From Aduncisulcus paluster (lineage: Eukaryota > Fornicata): a DNA stretch of 31,826 bases. A program made the position numbers and the translations under genes. Positions 1-8,509 of this stretch are shown piece by piece (position 1 is the stretch's first letter; each line of letters starts with the position of its first letter). Location: assembly GCA_024181965.1 (NCBI GenBank), contig BQXS01010883.1, positions 1 to 31,826 on the forward strand, given 5' to 3'. The notes under the pieces are model-generated. The model was not told where the DNA came from. It searched no databases and worked only from the letters and a program-made list of their open reading frames with translations.

Positions 1-1
1 G

Positions 2-3000
2 ACCTACACGTCTTCATCCTCCTTCTCTTGTTCTCGTGCCTTTGCCAATGGTTCTGGTGCTGTTAATTGTCTTGGTGGTTGTGCGTATGGTCAAGAGTGT
101 CGAGAAGTTGATGCTGTCTCTAACCAAGGTGAGTGTAAGGATGTTGTTCCCGACCCTTCATTACATGCCTGTGTCTCCACCATGATTCTCTCGGATGACA
201 AGGTGTCTGGAACATCAACCACTTTTAGTGTCGCTTCCTTGAAATCTATAACTTCTCATTCGCTAACATGTGATAATGTTGCCAAGCTTAATGGTATTGA
301 GCATTTTCTTGAATTGCAAAATCTAAATTTGGATTGTCTTTCCGGACTATCCTCATTCACTTCTTTGAGATATCTTTCCACTCTAACTGGACTTATATCT
401 TTGAATTTGAATTCCTGTTCATCAACTTTGGATTATATCCCCGAACTAAATGGACTTTTTCCTTATTTGAATGAACTTGATCTCTCAAATATTTCCCTTG
501 AAGAAGATGCCCTCCAAACAATTTCTCAATTTACCCAACTTAGATCTTTGTTTCTCTGCAATTCTAATCTTTCTTTGATTCCTGACTTATCTAATTCGTC
601 TATATCTCTTCAAGAACTGGATATTCGACAAAATTCCATCTCTTCTTTGTCTGAAATCTTTGATTACTCGTTATTTTCTCTCTCAAATCTTTTTGCTGAT
701 GACAATTTAATTCGAGATCCATCACCCTTATATATTCTTTCGGATAGTTTATGCCAACTTTCTCTACAAAATAATTTAATTTGTGGAATTGATGAAGAAT
801 ATCTAAATTCATTCAAAAATCGTTTTATGAATGTCATTTGTTCAGTTAATTCATATGTTTTTGCTCCTCAAGCTGAGTGTTCATGTAATGAAATTGATTT
901 TATTTCTGATGGGAAAGTTTGTAATCCAGTATGGGAGGCTGATGGCACAATTGTCTATGAAGTTGAATGTTCTAGTTATTCATATCGTGTCAAGGATCCT
1001 TCAAATGATGATGGATTTAAGTGTATTGAATATGGATCAGGAGAAGATTCATCTGGGAATTCGGATATATTTAGCCTGTGTTTCTCGTGCAATGATCAAA
1101 ATGAACACATGGAGTGTGTTGAACAATCATCTTATGATCCATCTTATTCGTCCATATCTGTTGAATGTGCTTGCAAAGAGGGGTGGTATGGAGAAAATTG
1201 TGATGCTAAATGCCCCGTTCTGATCAACGATGGAAACGAAGACGTTTGTAGTGTTTCACTCTCTCAAGGAGAATGCAATACCTTTTCTCACATGTGTGAA
1301 TGCTCACTTGGATGGGGTGGAAGTAATTGTGCTGATGATCAGTGTAATATCCTTGGAGATTCTGGTGTATGTTCTGGGAATGGTGAATGTCAACAACTTT
1401 CTGATACTTCTTCATATTGTAACTGTTCTTTTGGGTTCAATGGTGATATTTGCGATGAGAGAGGCTGTTCGTATAATTCTCGATCTGATGAGTACTGTTC
1501 AGGTGCCGGATTTTGTGTTAAGGATACAACGGGAGATTATCATTGTTCCTCATGTTCTACTGGGTATGTTCTGGATGCTGACTTATCTGATTGCCTGGTT
1601 TTGTGTGATTCTGAATACTATTGTGGGAGACATGGTGTTTGTGTTGGTGAGAATGAATGTATTTGTGAAACTGGATATAGTGGAGCCCAATGTGATGAAT
1701 ACACTTGTGGTGATCAATTAGATCCATGTTCCAGTTCTACAAATCATGGATCCTGTAGTCGTTTAAGTTATATCGAACATTCTTGTGTGTGTGAACTTGG
1801 ATGGAACGGAAGTAATTGTGATATTGCAGGTTGTTCATTTTCATCCGATTCAAGCCTCCCTTCATGTGGAGATTATGGAGAATGTGTGCAAGACTCGAAC
1901 GTGAGTCAATGCATTTGTGATGCTGGTTGGGATTCTTCAACATTTTGTTTTGACCTTTCAGGAGAATGTGGTGACGATAGTGATAGTTTTTGTTCTCTTC
2001 ACGGAAACTGTGTGATCGATACCTCATCAAGTGAAAGTTCTTGTGATTGTTATGATGGTTGGACCGGATCTCTCTGTGAAACAGAAGATTGCGGTTGTGA
2101 TATTGCCAATATTCATTCCGAATGTGTAGATGGTGCTGTGAAAGCTACCAGGGTATGCGCATGTAAATTGGGATGGTCTGGAGATAATTGCCTGGATTCT
2201 GCTTGTAATTGTCACTCAAAAGGAGAATGTTATGTTAATGAAAACTTTGAACAATTATGTGAATGCAACGAGTATTACACTGGAGATTTCTGTGAAGAAT
2301 GTACAGATCCTATAAACTGTTTATATGTTTATGATAAGGATAATAATAGAAATCTTCAAATTTCGGTTTCTAACCAATGGCCATCAATGAAAGAGTTGTA
2401 TAACGTTTCATCGAGTTTTCTTTCTACCATGTCTTCTCATTCTCTCCATTCTGTTGAATTTGAAAGGTCCAACTTGTATATCCCGCAAGCTCAAATTGAT
2501 ATTATTTCCCAGAAACTTTTTGTTATCGAATCAAATGGACTTTTTTCCTATTGTTATTTTGAAAATCAAGCCAAACATGGTTCAATTATTTCTGATGGAG
2601 TTATTCTTTTTCTAAATAGTGTTGGATTCGTATTTTGTTCATTGTTTGAAGGAGATTCCTTTATTTGCAAGACCATAAATGATCTTGATCCATCAATTTG
2701 TGATGTAAGTCAAAAATCTGACAAGTTAGTTCACAATTCTTCATGTAGTCCTTCCATATTCTACTCCATTTCTGGAGAATCACTATCTCTGGTTCCTCTC
2801 TTTGTGACACCTCCTTGTTCAAATGAGATAGATGGTGTAGTCATCCGAATTTATGAAGATGTTTTAATGAAGTGCCTCGGTGAATCATCATCTTGGAGTT
2901 TGGTAACATTTAATGATGTTGTTAATGTTGAGTTCGAGTCAAACATTTCAAATAATGGCGTTGAAAGATATTCAGAGGGAAATAATCAACACATTTATTT

Positions 3001-3034
3001 AAATTTGGCTCAAATTGGTGGAATTATTATCTAA
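2..3034 (+). CDS. LRR and EGF-repeat extracellular protein, 5'-partial
   Basis: The reading frame is open from base 2 with no stop before the first ATG at 182, and the 60 upstream codons are cysteine-rich and look like protein, so the true start lies outside the window. About 1,010 residues are visible. In order they are: a cysteine-rich linker (nt 2-180); leucine-rich repeats (nt ~270-830, units such as LQELDIRQNSISSL); a cysteine cap (nt ~860-1110); about ten EGF-like modules of CxCxxGWxGxxC type (nt ~1160-2310, e.g. CECSLGWGGSNC, CVCELGWNGSNC); and a C-terminal ~235-residue domain without EGF cysteines (nt ~2320-3034). The frame ends in TAA after a short hydrophobic tail, with no transmembrane helix, so the product may be secreted. 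LRR and EGF modules normally mediate extracellular protein or carbohydrate contacts; the ligand is unknown. It shares its cap and EGF style with the gene at 16625-19030. No intron is evident. Confidence 0.9.
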   Translation, partial: TYTSSSSFSCSRAFANGSGAVNCLGGCAYGQECREVDAVSNQGECKDVVPDPSLHACVSTMILSDDKVSGTSTTFSVASLKSITSHSLTCDNVAKLNGIEHFLELQNLNLDCLSGLSSFTSLRYLSTLTGLISLNLNSCSSTLDYIPELNGLFPYLNELDLSNISLEEDALQTISQFTQLRSLFLCNSNLSLIPDLSNSSISLQELDIRQNSISSLSEIFDYSLFSLSNLFADDNLIRDPSPLYILSDSLCQLSLQNNLICGIDEEYLNSFKNRFMNVICSVNSYVFAPQAECSCNEIDFISDGKVCNPVWEADGTIVYEVECSSYSYRVKDPSNDDGFKCIEYGSGEDSSGNSDIFSLCFSCNDQNEHMECVEQSSYDPSYSSISVECACKEGWYGENCDAKCPVLINDGNEDVCSVSLSQGECNTFSHMCECSLGWGGSNCADDQCNILGDSGVCSGNGECQQLSDTSSYCNCSFGFNGDICDERGCSYNSRSDEYCSGAGFCVKDTTGDYHCSSCSTGYVLDADLSDCLVLCDSEYYCGRHGVCVGENECICETGYSGAQCDEYTCGDQLDPCSSSTNHGSCSRLSYIEHSCVCELGWNGSNCDIAGCSFSSDSSLPSCGDYGECVQDSNVSQCICDAGWDSSTFCFDLSGECGDDSDSFCSLHGNCVIDTSSSESSCDCYDGWTGSLCETEDCGCDIANIHSECVDGAVKATRVCACKLGWSGDNCLDSACNCHSKGECYVNENFEQLCECNEYYTGDFCEECTDPINCLYVYDKDNNRNLQISVSNQWPSMKELYNVSSSFLSTMSSHSLHSVEFERSNLYIPQAQIDIISQKLFVIESNGLFSYCYFENQAKHGSIISDGVILFLNSVGFVFCSLFEGDSFICKTINDLDPSICDVSQKSDKLVHNSSCSPSIFYSISGESLSLVPLFVTPPCSNEIDGVVIRIYEDVLMKCLGESSSWSLVTFNDVVNVEFESNISNNGVERYSEGNNQHIYLNLAQIGGIII

Positions 3035-3576
3035 AATCTTCTTCATTTCAAGTATTTCCTCTTTTTTTCATCATTTTTTTTTTTTTTTCCTTTTCTTTCT
3101 TTTTCTATTTCTCTTTCTCAAACATTGGATTTGTGTCTAATATATAATATAATTTTTATTATCCTTTCTCCTCTTTGGTTTACACAAATATCATTATTTT
3201 TATTTTGGATTCCCTGTTTTAAACCTCACTGTATACATTTTTGATATTTTTTTTTCAAACCTTGAGCATTTTATTATTATTCCACTTATCGATGAATTAT
3301 ACTGTACTGTTCTATATTAATTGCTTTCAACAAAGATGCTCTTAGAGCAGCTCTACGAATTGCACGTTTTTCTAATTTGCATGTTTAATTGTTGATTGCA
3401 ATTTACAAACTTCTTAAAATAAAAATCATCCTGAATCAAGATTTTTGATCAAGATTAAGCTAAATTTAAACATTTAAAATTAAAAGCATGAAACATAGCT
3501 ATCTATACAGCGAACACGATATATTATTACGGTGTCACCACTTCGAATGAAAAAGCAAACATAATACACCGACCAT
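3035..3576. other. Convergent intergenic spacer, AT-rich
   Basis: This 542-base stretch lies between the 3' ends of two convergent genes. It opens with T-rich sequence including a long T-run near 3073-3089, which suits a 3' UTR of the + strand gene. A short palindrome (AGAGCAGCTCT, near 3343) and a repeated ATCAAGATT near 3438-3460 are present. I see no coding potential, tRNA or other RNA gene. Confidence 0.6.
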
Positions 3577-4422
3577 CTATTCAATTGAATCTTGAATAGG
3601 CAAAGTTGATAAGCGTTTCTCAAGGGTTTGGGCAAGAGTTTCAACCATAGAGATTTTTTGCTCGAGTGATTCTCGTAAAGTTTCGATTGATCTAGAAAAC
3701 TCCTTAGATTCTAGTTCATGCGCTTCTCTTTCCATCTTCAAAGTTGATTTAAGCTCTTCAACTGTAGTTTCTAACTCTTTGATTCTTTTTTCGTGAGTGT
3801 CGAATAATCTTTCATTTCTCGTGACCATTGGTTCTAAAATTGGTGCAAGTCTGAGTCGTTCATCGCTGTGATATTTTTCAAGTTTTGCTTGTTCTTCACG
3901 TCTTTTTTTCATAGTTTCTCGCAAGATATCCTGTTGAATGATCATGTTATCAGTGATAACACTTCGAATACCATATAGTTCGCATTCTTCGGTATCAAAC
4001 CAACTTTCAGTGGCTAGAATATCAAATGATGAGACCTCTGAAACGGAGATTGGAAGTTTGAACCATTTAAAAGAACGGGATTCGACAAGAGGAACCTCAA
4101 AGCTTTTTTCAATATTGTCTCCGCTTTCAGTATTGAGAATAAATTTTATAAAATGCGGAGCAGATTCATAGCCAAATACACAAATCAAGAAATAATCGAT
4201 GTGAGATGGATGAAAAAACGAAAAATGTAATGAATTAAATGCTAGAGTGTCTGCATCTTCAATGAACTTAATCATTCGAGAATCACTCCAAAATTCAGAA
4301 GCATATTCTCCATGACATTTTGATTTATCAAATGGAATAACATTCTTGTGTTCAATTGGGAAGGGAGGAGATTGGGTGAAAAAAGAAACTTTCTTAACGA
4401 ATATAGCGGGATCGATCGACAT
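3577..4422 (-). CDS. Uncharacterised protein: N-terminal beta-rich domain plus C-terminal coiled coil
   Basis: The protein has 281 aa and starts at an ATG (4420-4422). I do not recognise the family with certainty. Residues ~1-160 have alternating hydrophobic and aromatic strands ending in ECELYGIRSV, which resembles the last strand of discoidin (F5/8 type C) or galactose-binding-like beta-sandwiches; that is a weak resemblance. Residues ~165-275 are charged heptad-like sequence (KKRREEQAKLEK, ELETTVEELKSTLKMERE), a clear long coiled coil suggesting oligomerisation or scaffold function. There is no signal peptide or membrane segment, so it is probably intracellular. The downstream neighbour is convergent and the upstream neighbour is co-directional. 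No intron is seen. It could be a member of a lineage-specific family of beta-domain/coiled-coil proteins. Confidence 0.72.
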   Translation of the reverse strand: MSIDPAIFVKKVSFFTQSPPFPIEHKNVIPFDKSKCHGEYASEFWSDSRMIKFIEDADTLAFNSLHFSFFHPSHIDYFLICVFGYESAPHFIKFILNTESGDNIEKSFEVPLVESRSFKWFKLPISVSEVSSFDILATESWFDTEECELYGIRSVITDNMIIQQDILRETMKKRREEQAKLEKYHSDERLRLAPILEPMVTRNERLFDTHEKRIKELETTVEELKSTLKMEREAHELESKEFSRSIETLRESLEQKISMVETLAQTLEKRLSTLPIQDSIE

Positions 4423-4645
4423 TTATGGACATAAAATAAACAAAAACAACTTTTATATTATATGACTAAAAGAGAACTCGTTCAATAAACCGTGCTCGGG
4501 AAAAATGACATTTTTTTTTCTTCAACTTGAAGAACGCAAGTTGTAGATTCGTTACTGTAGTAAATAATATAATAAGGAACAGAAATATATTTCTTATATG
4601 ATTTAAAATTTATTCATATTATCCTTATTCCTAATTCCACTAGAA

Positions 4646-4660
4646 CTTCTAGTCTAGAAG
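4646..4660. other. Perfect inverted repeat in the 3' flank of the SDR gene
   Basis: CTTCTAG, one central T, then CTAGAAG: a perfect 7-bp palindrome 27 bases beyond the stop codon of the minus-strand dehydrogenase gene. It could be a 3' UTR hairpin or a chance palindrome in AT-rich DNA. A second hairpin (CAACTTG / CAAGTTG, 4523-4543) lies further on, before the next gene. Confidence 0.3.
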
Positions 4661-4686
4661 AAAAATCAGAGACTATCCACAACACA

Positions 4687-6270
4687 TTATTCTTCAATTT
4701 CATCATTTTCCTCTGCTTTACGAATAAGAGGCGAGAGCAATTTACAAACAATAGTCAAAATACCATCCATAATTCGCCGCCCGAAAATATTTTGACACTT
4801 AAAGCCAAATCTTGCCATAGATCCGACCATATGGACGGCCTTAGCTGAAGGAGCAACTGTCATTAGCTCACAGGCGACCTTTGAAGCTGGTGTCCCAATC
4901 AAAGAGTCAATATTTCTTAGTAACCAGCTTGACGATCCCCCAATACGATTGCTCGTCAGTTCCCTCTTGTAAAATTCAGTTCCTGAGACAGCTCCCGGAC
5001 ATCCACACCCAATATCTATTCCCATTCCTCTATATTCAGAGGACAAGCTCCTTGTCAGGCCAGCGATGGCAGTCTTATTGGAGGAGTACAGTGCGAGGAA
5101 AGGCATGGGAGTTGCACCGACAAGGGAACACGTGAATGTAAGAGATCCGATCCGTTTTTGATGCTCTAGTCGTTGAGAATCATGCATATTCTGAATAAAA
5201 TATTGAGATAAAAATACATACGAAACAAAGTTAAGATCGATTTGTTTCTGAATGGCAGAATGCGATAAACTTTCATATGAACAAAATTCACCTCCTCCTG
5301 CATTCAAATAAACCATTCTGATATCTACCTTATCTAAAAGCTGAGATAGAATAGGAATATATTTTGGAATGGGAGAGACAAATCTATCACATTGGTCAGA
5401 AGGTTCATCCAAATCAGAATCATCTGAAGAATCAGAATCCTTGCATTTCTCCATGGTGGGCCTGTTAGAACTATCAGCAAGATCTAACCGTATCACACGC
5501 ACTTTTACACCTTCCAATGCCATTCTAAGGGCCATTTTGGCTAATTTTTGAACGTTTCTTCCAGTGATAATTGTTGGAATCTGAGAACAAGCAAGAATGG
5601 ACGATATATGAGAGCCAATACCTCCAGTAGCTCCAGAGACAAATGCCCATTGGGAAATAGGGATATCACGTGAATTATTATTCATTTTGTAACGTTTTGT
5701 ACTCATTTTTTTAACTTTAAAAATTGTTGAATATGGATAGGTTGTAAAGGAATCAAAAACGGCCTTTATATTAGAATCACTTTCCAAAATCTCAAAAAAT
5801 TTGAGAGAAGATGAAGATAATGACTCTGAATTTATGTTAGAAAAGTGATGAGATCCGGATTCACAATCACAGAACTCAATTTGTCCGAGGGTTGTACGAA
5901 TGGTAGATGGCTCCACCTTATTCCTACAATTATGAATTGCCATTTGAGTTCGATATGAAGAGATATATGAAGAAACAATATTGGCAAAGAAATCCTTAAT
6001 TATGGATCGAAGGAAAAAAACGATTCTTACCATCCAAATCAAAATGAAAATGATGCATATAAAATAGCAAAACAAGAATATTCGATCATAAATAGATTCG
6101 ACATTCATAAATATATTCTCCGTCATAGTTTTAACATTCCATTTCGCGCTCCATCCATCAAATACATTTTTTTTATATTTCCTTATTTTTTCAAGAAGTG
6201 ATTTGGGCGATTCATTCATTAAATCGTCAATAAAACGTAAAAAATCGCTAAATTGATAGTTTTTCTTCAT
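4687..6270 (-). CDS. Membrane-anchored short-chain dehydrogenase/reductase (SDR)
   Basis: An NAD(P)-dependent SDR of 527 aa. The longest open frame begins at a TTG (6279), but the first ATG is at 6270 and is taken as the start. Classical SDR motifs are all present: cofactor motif SGATGGIG (~212-219), LNAGGG (~322-327), catalytic Ser (TFTCS, ~382), YSSNK as YxxxK (Tyr ~395, Lys ~399) and CPGAVSGTEF. A hydrophobic segment at ~64-88 should anchor it in a membrane, probably the ER. This layout recalls 17-beta-HSD12/3-ketoacyl-CoA reductases or 3-ketosphinganine reductase, so a lipid substrate is plausible but not proven. It is odd in two ways: the Rossmann fold starts only after ~205 residues, and an acidic Ser/Asp insert (DSDSSDDSDLDEPSD, ~278-292) interrupts it after the third strand. 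SDRs are usually 250-350 aa. Confidence 0.87.
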   Translation of the reverse strand: MKKNYQFSDFLRFIDDLMNESPKSLLEKIRKYKKNVFDGWSAKWNVKTMTENIFMNVESIYDRIFLFCYFICIIFILIWMVRIVFFLRSIIKDFFANIVSSYISSYRTQMAIHNCRNKVEPSTIRTTLGQIEFCDCESGSHHFSNINSESLSSSSLKFFEILESDSNIKAVFDSFTTYPYSTIFKVKKMSTKRYKMNNNSRDIPISQWAFVSGATGGIGSHISSILACSQIPTIITGRNVQKLAKMALRMALEGVKVRVIRLDLADSSNRPTMEKCKDSDSSDDSDLDEPSDQCDRFVSPIPKYIPILSQLLDKVDIRMVYLNAGGGEFCSYESLSHSAIQKQIDLNFVSYVFLSQYFIQNMHDSQRLEHQKRIGSLTFTCSLVGATPMPFLALYSSNKTAIAGLTRSLSSEYRGMGIDIGCGCPGAVSGTEFYKRELTSNRIGGSSSWLLRNIDSLIGTPASKVACELMTVAPSAKAVHMVGSMARFGFKCQNIFGRRIMDGILTIVCKLLSPLIRKAEENDEIEE

Positions 6271-6473
6271 GATTACCAAGGAAAAGTAACAAATTCATTT
6301 GCAGATCGACACTGTCGAAATGGGCCATTTGCACTGCATCCGTTAATTAATGCTAAAAATAATTGTGATTTTACTCAATGAAAAAAACCAAAATACATAA
6401 TATATACAAACATAACAAAATGTGTGATCTGTGGACGGTTAGGACAACAATTCAAATTTAATTACACTGAAAT

Positions 6474-7022
6474 TCATTTAAAAACCGAAAGAGCATCTAT
6501 AATTTTGGGATTTTTCATTATGAGATGCGTAAATTCTTCTTCACTTATGAGGTTATCCTTATTACGATCGCCAGCCGAAAACATCTCATCTGTTACATTT
6601 TTAAGCACTCTATCATCGGCGTGTTTCCCAGTTTGTTCAATTGCAGCCTTTAGAATGGATCTTACCTCATCCTCATCAATCATTCCATCCTTATTCCTGT
6701 CGAACAAAGCAAAAGCAAAATGGATTCGGCGTTCGAGATCAAGACGGGTGCTGAAGAACGCAACACCAAGTACATACTCTCTAAAACTCAATATTTTATC
6801 ATCATCAAGATCAAATGCCCGAAATATACGCTCCATAATCTCACCAGCTGTTAATCCAAGGGCTTCTTGGAATGATGAAGATGTTAATCCAGTCTTATCC
6901 TCCATTCTTTCAAGGGCCGAAATATAATTCACATGTAAATTTTTGATTTCTTCAGGAGACAAAGAAGACTCTTTGCTCAACTCTTTTATGGTCTTTCGAC
7001 TAATACTTGGACAGCATCCCAT
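6474..7022 (-). CDS. EF-hand Ca2+ sensor with N-terminal acylation motif (calcineurin B/NCS-like)
   Basis: The protein has 182 aa and starts at ATG 7022. It begins MGCCPS: Gly2 fits N-myristoylation, and Cys3/Cys4 fit palmitoylation, so stable membrane attachment is expected. Three canonical 12-residue EF loops are visible: DLDDDKILSFRE (71-82), DRNKDGMIDEDE (108-119) and DRNKDNLISEEE (152-163). An N-terminal degenerate hand is likely at ~25-55. In the third loop the usual Gly at position 6 is Asn (157), which is tolerated in many EF hands. Length and layout match the calcineurin B / CBL / neuronal calcium sensor group. It should relay Ca2+ signals to a kinase, phosphatase or membrane target; the partner is not visible here. 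No intron is seen. Confidence 0.9.
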   Translation of the reverse strand: MGCCPSISRKTIKELSKESSLSPEEIKNLHVNYISALERMEDKTGLTSSSFQEALGLTAGEIMERIFRAFDLDDDKILSFREYVLGVAFFSTRLDLERRIHFAFALFDRNKDGMIDEDEVRSILKAAIEQTGKHADDRVLKNVTDEMFSAGDRNKDNLISEEEFTHLIMKNPKIIDALSVFK

Positions 7023-7205
7023 AGGTATGATATATCAACAAGAAGTAAACAATAAGAATACAGTCAAGATGAAAAAAGAATAATAGTTGATAAAGTGTAT
7101 AATGTCAAAAAAACACCACTAAATTCCAAAATGACTTTGGTAGTTGGCAACAAAGGTAAATTCTGCAATTAATAATAATAATATTTAATAAGTGAATCAA
7201 ATGAT

Positions 7206-8312
7206 TTATTCCTTAATCAATATTTCTTTTTCTTTAAGTACTTCGAACAACTCGTGTGAGGAGAAGGCAAGTACTCCATCTGCATTACTCGTGACCATTG
7301 GTTCTGTTACAGGATATAAAAGTGGTGTTCCGAACTTATTGGTCACAAAACCTCCCATTGTCTCCAGAATAGCTTGAGGTCCACAAGTGTCCCAATATGA
7401 TGTTCCAAACTTGGGATAGAAATACAAATCAGCATCACCAGTTAAAATGCTCATCATCTTTCCACCTGCACCGTTCATTGGAATCATTTCGAGATGGAAC
7501 TTTGATTCCAAGTTAACCCTCATTTCTTCACAATACTTATCATAATGAGAGGATGAAGACGTTGTATGTAACTCTTTTTTCTCAGCGGCAGGAGGGTAAT
7601 CTGTTGGGAAACCCCTCTTTTTAAGGATGTATGGTGCAATACCAACAGCTTTCCCACCATAATACAAACAATCCTTAATATCTCCTCTGAATGGGAAATA
7701 CGTAACTCCAAGAAGAGGAACACCATCTTTGGTGGCAACTCCACACAAAACTGAGACGCCAAAGTAGTTACCTCTGACGAAAGCTTGGGTGGCATCAAGA
7801 GGATCGATGAACATAACTAAATCAGATTCTTTCAATCCATCGCCAAGGGAAAGGTCTGTGTATGGAGTGGGAACGAGGAACTCAGAGCCTCCATCTGGAG
7901 TGAATGGCACTAAACTGGACACAAGTTTCTTTTCCAACCAAGGAGGAATAATGTCTTTTGTAACATGTCCTTCTTCACCGACCAAATGAATATCCGGGTA
8001 TTCTTTTCTAATATTTGAGGCAATAATATATTGGGCAGTTTTATCAGCTATCGTAACTGGAGAATCATCGCCTTTGGTCTTAGTATCGAGTTTACCAGAC
8101 CTAAATATGATGTTTTTTAAGAAACAAAAAGAAATTGAAAGACAATGATAACATAACACAATGATTTTGTGAGTTAGAGATCAAAGAATGACAGAAGATG
8201 ATCATCCACAATAAAAAACATACTCTGCAACAATTTTAATCATATCTCCAGCATTAAGAATAATAGGGATTAAATATTTTAGTAATTTTACAAGATCAAA
8301 TGTCGAATCCAT
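7206..8312 (-). CDS. BPNT1: 3'(2'),5'-bisphosphate nucleotidase, BPNT1-like (two exons)
   Basis: Exon 1 is 8224-8312 and exon 2 is 7206-8100, joined over a 123-nt intron, giving 327 aa. Without splicing, the frame starts inside the intron with a spurious hydrophobic N-terminus. Splicing restores an N-terminal helix (LLKYLIPIILNAGDMIKIVA) and joins it as VAESGKLD. The inositol-monophosphatase-superfamily motifs are GEEG (71-74), DPLDATQAF (129-137) and YWDTCGPQAIL (265-275); GAGGK at ~241-245 precedes the last, as in BPNT1. The enzyme should hydrolyse 3'-phosphoadenosine 5'-phosphate to AMP, clearing a by-product of sulfation, Mg2+-dependent and typically Li+-sensitive. The usual Gly of DPLDGT is Ala here, as small-residue variants occur in related phosphatases. 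An inositol-polyphosphate 1-phosphatase role is the main alternative. Confidence 0.85.
8101..8223 (-). other. Spliceosomal intron in the BPNT1-like gene
   Basis: On the minus strand the intron starts GTATGT after coding GCAGA and ends CATATTTAG before GTCTGG. It is 123 nt, phase 2 (after 29 codons plus two bases). Splicing removes an in-frame stop and rebuilds a family-typical N-terminus. A CTAAC-type branch sequence occurs upstream of a T-rich tract. No transcript evidence was available. Confidence 0.85.
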
Positions 8313-8509
8313 CTCAGAAATCTGCAAATTATTTTCCCTTGAATAATGAAGAATAAAAACATGCTTCGATATGAATTTATGTTATATGCCTGAATATTAA
8401 TACGAAAGAAATATTTTATATTATATTTTGCGAAAGCAATCAGTGACAAAAAAAATTTCTATTTTCTTGACTGGGTTCACAATATTTACTTTGATATTCC
8501 AATTTGATT
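8313..8509. promoter_or_regulatory. Divergent promoter region (nucleotidase / methyltransferase)
   Basis: A 197-base AT-rich spacer separates the start codons of two divergent genes and must hold both promoters and 5' UTRs. I do not recognise a defined TATA or initiator element in it. Confidence 0.45.

Noticed and set aside
831-1721. Additional + strand open frames inside the first LRR/EGF gene
   Set aside because: They overlap the EGF-coding frame, have no family motifs, and arise from the regular cysteine-codon pattern read out of frame.
3818-7305. An 18-base string (CTCGTGACCATTGGTTCT) found both at 3818-3835 and at 7288-7305
   Set aside because: Both occurrences lie in coding sequence of unrelated proteins (reading EPMVT in each) with no flanking similarity; most likely chance.
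8161-8220. Hydrophobic N-terminus (LCYHCLSISFCF) of the unspliced nucleotidase frame as a signal peptide
   Set aside because: It lies inside a well-supported intron; the spliced start at 8312 gives a family-typical N-terminus.
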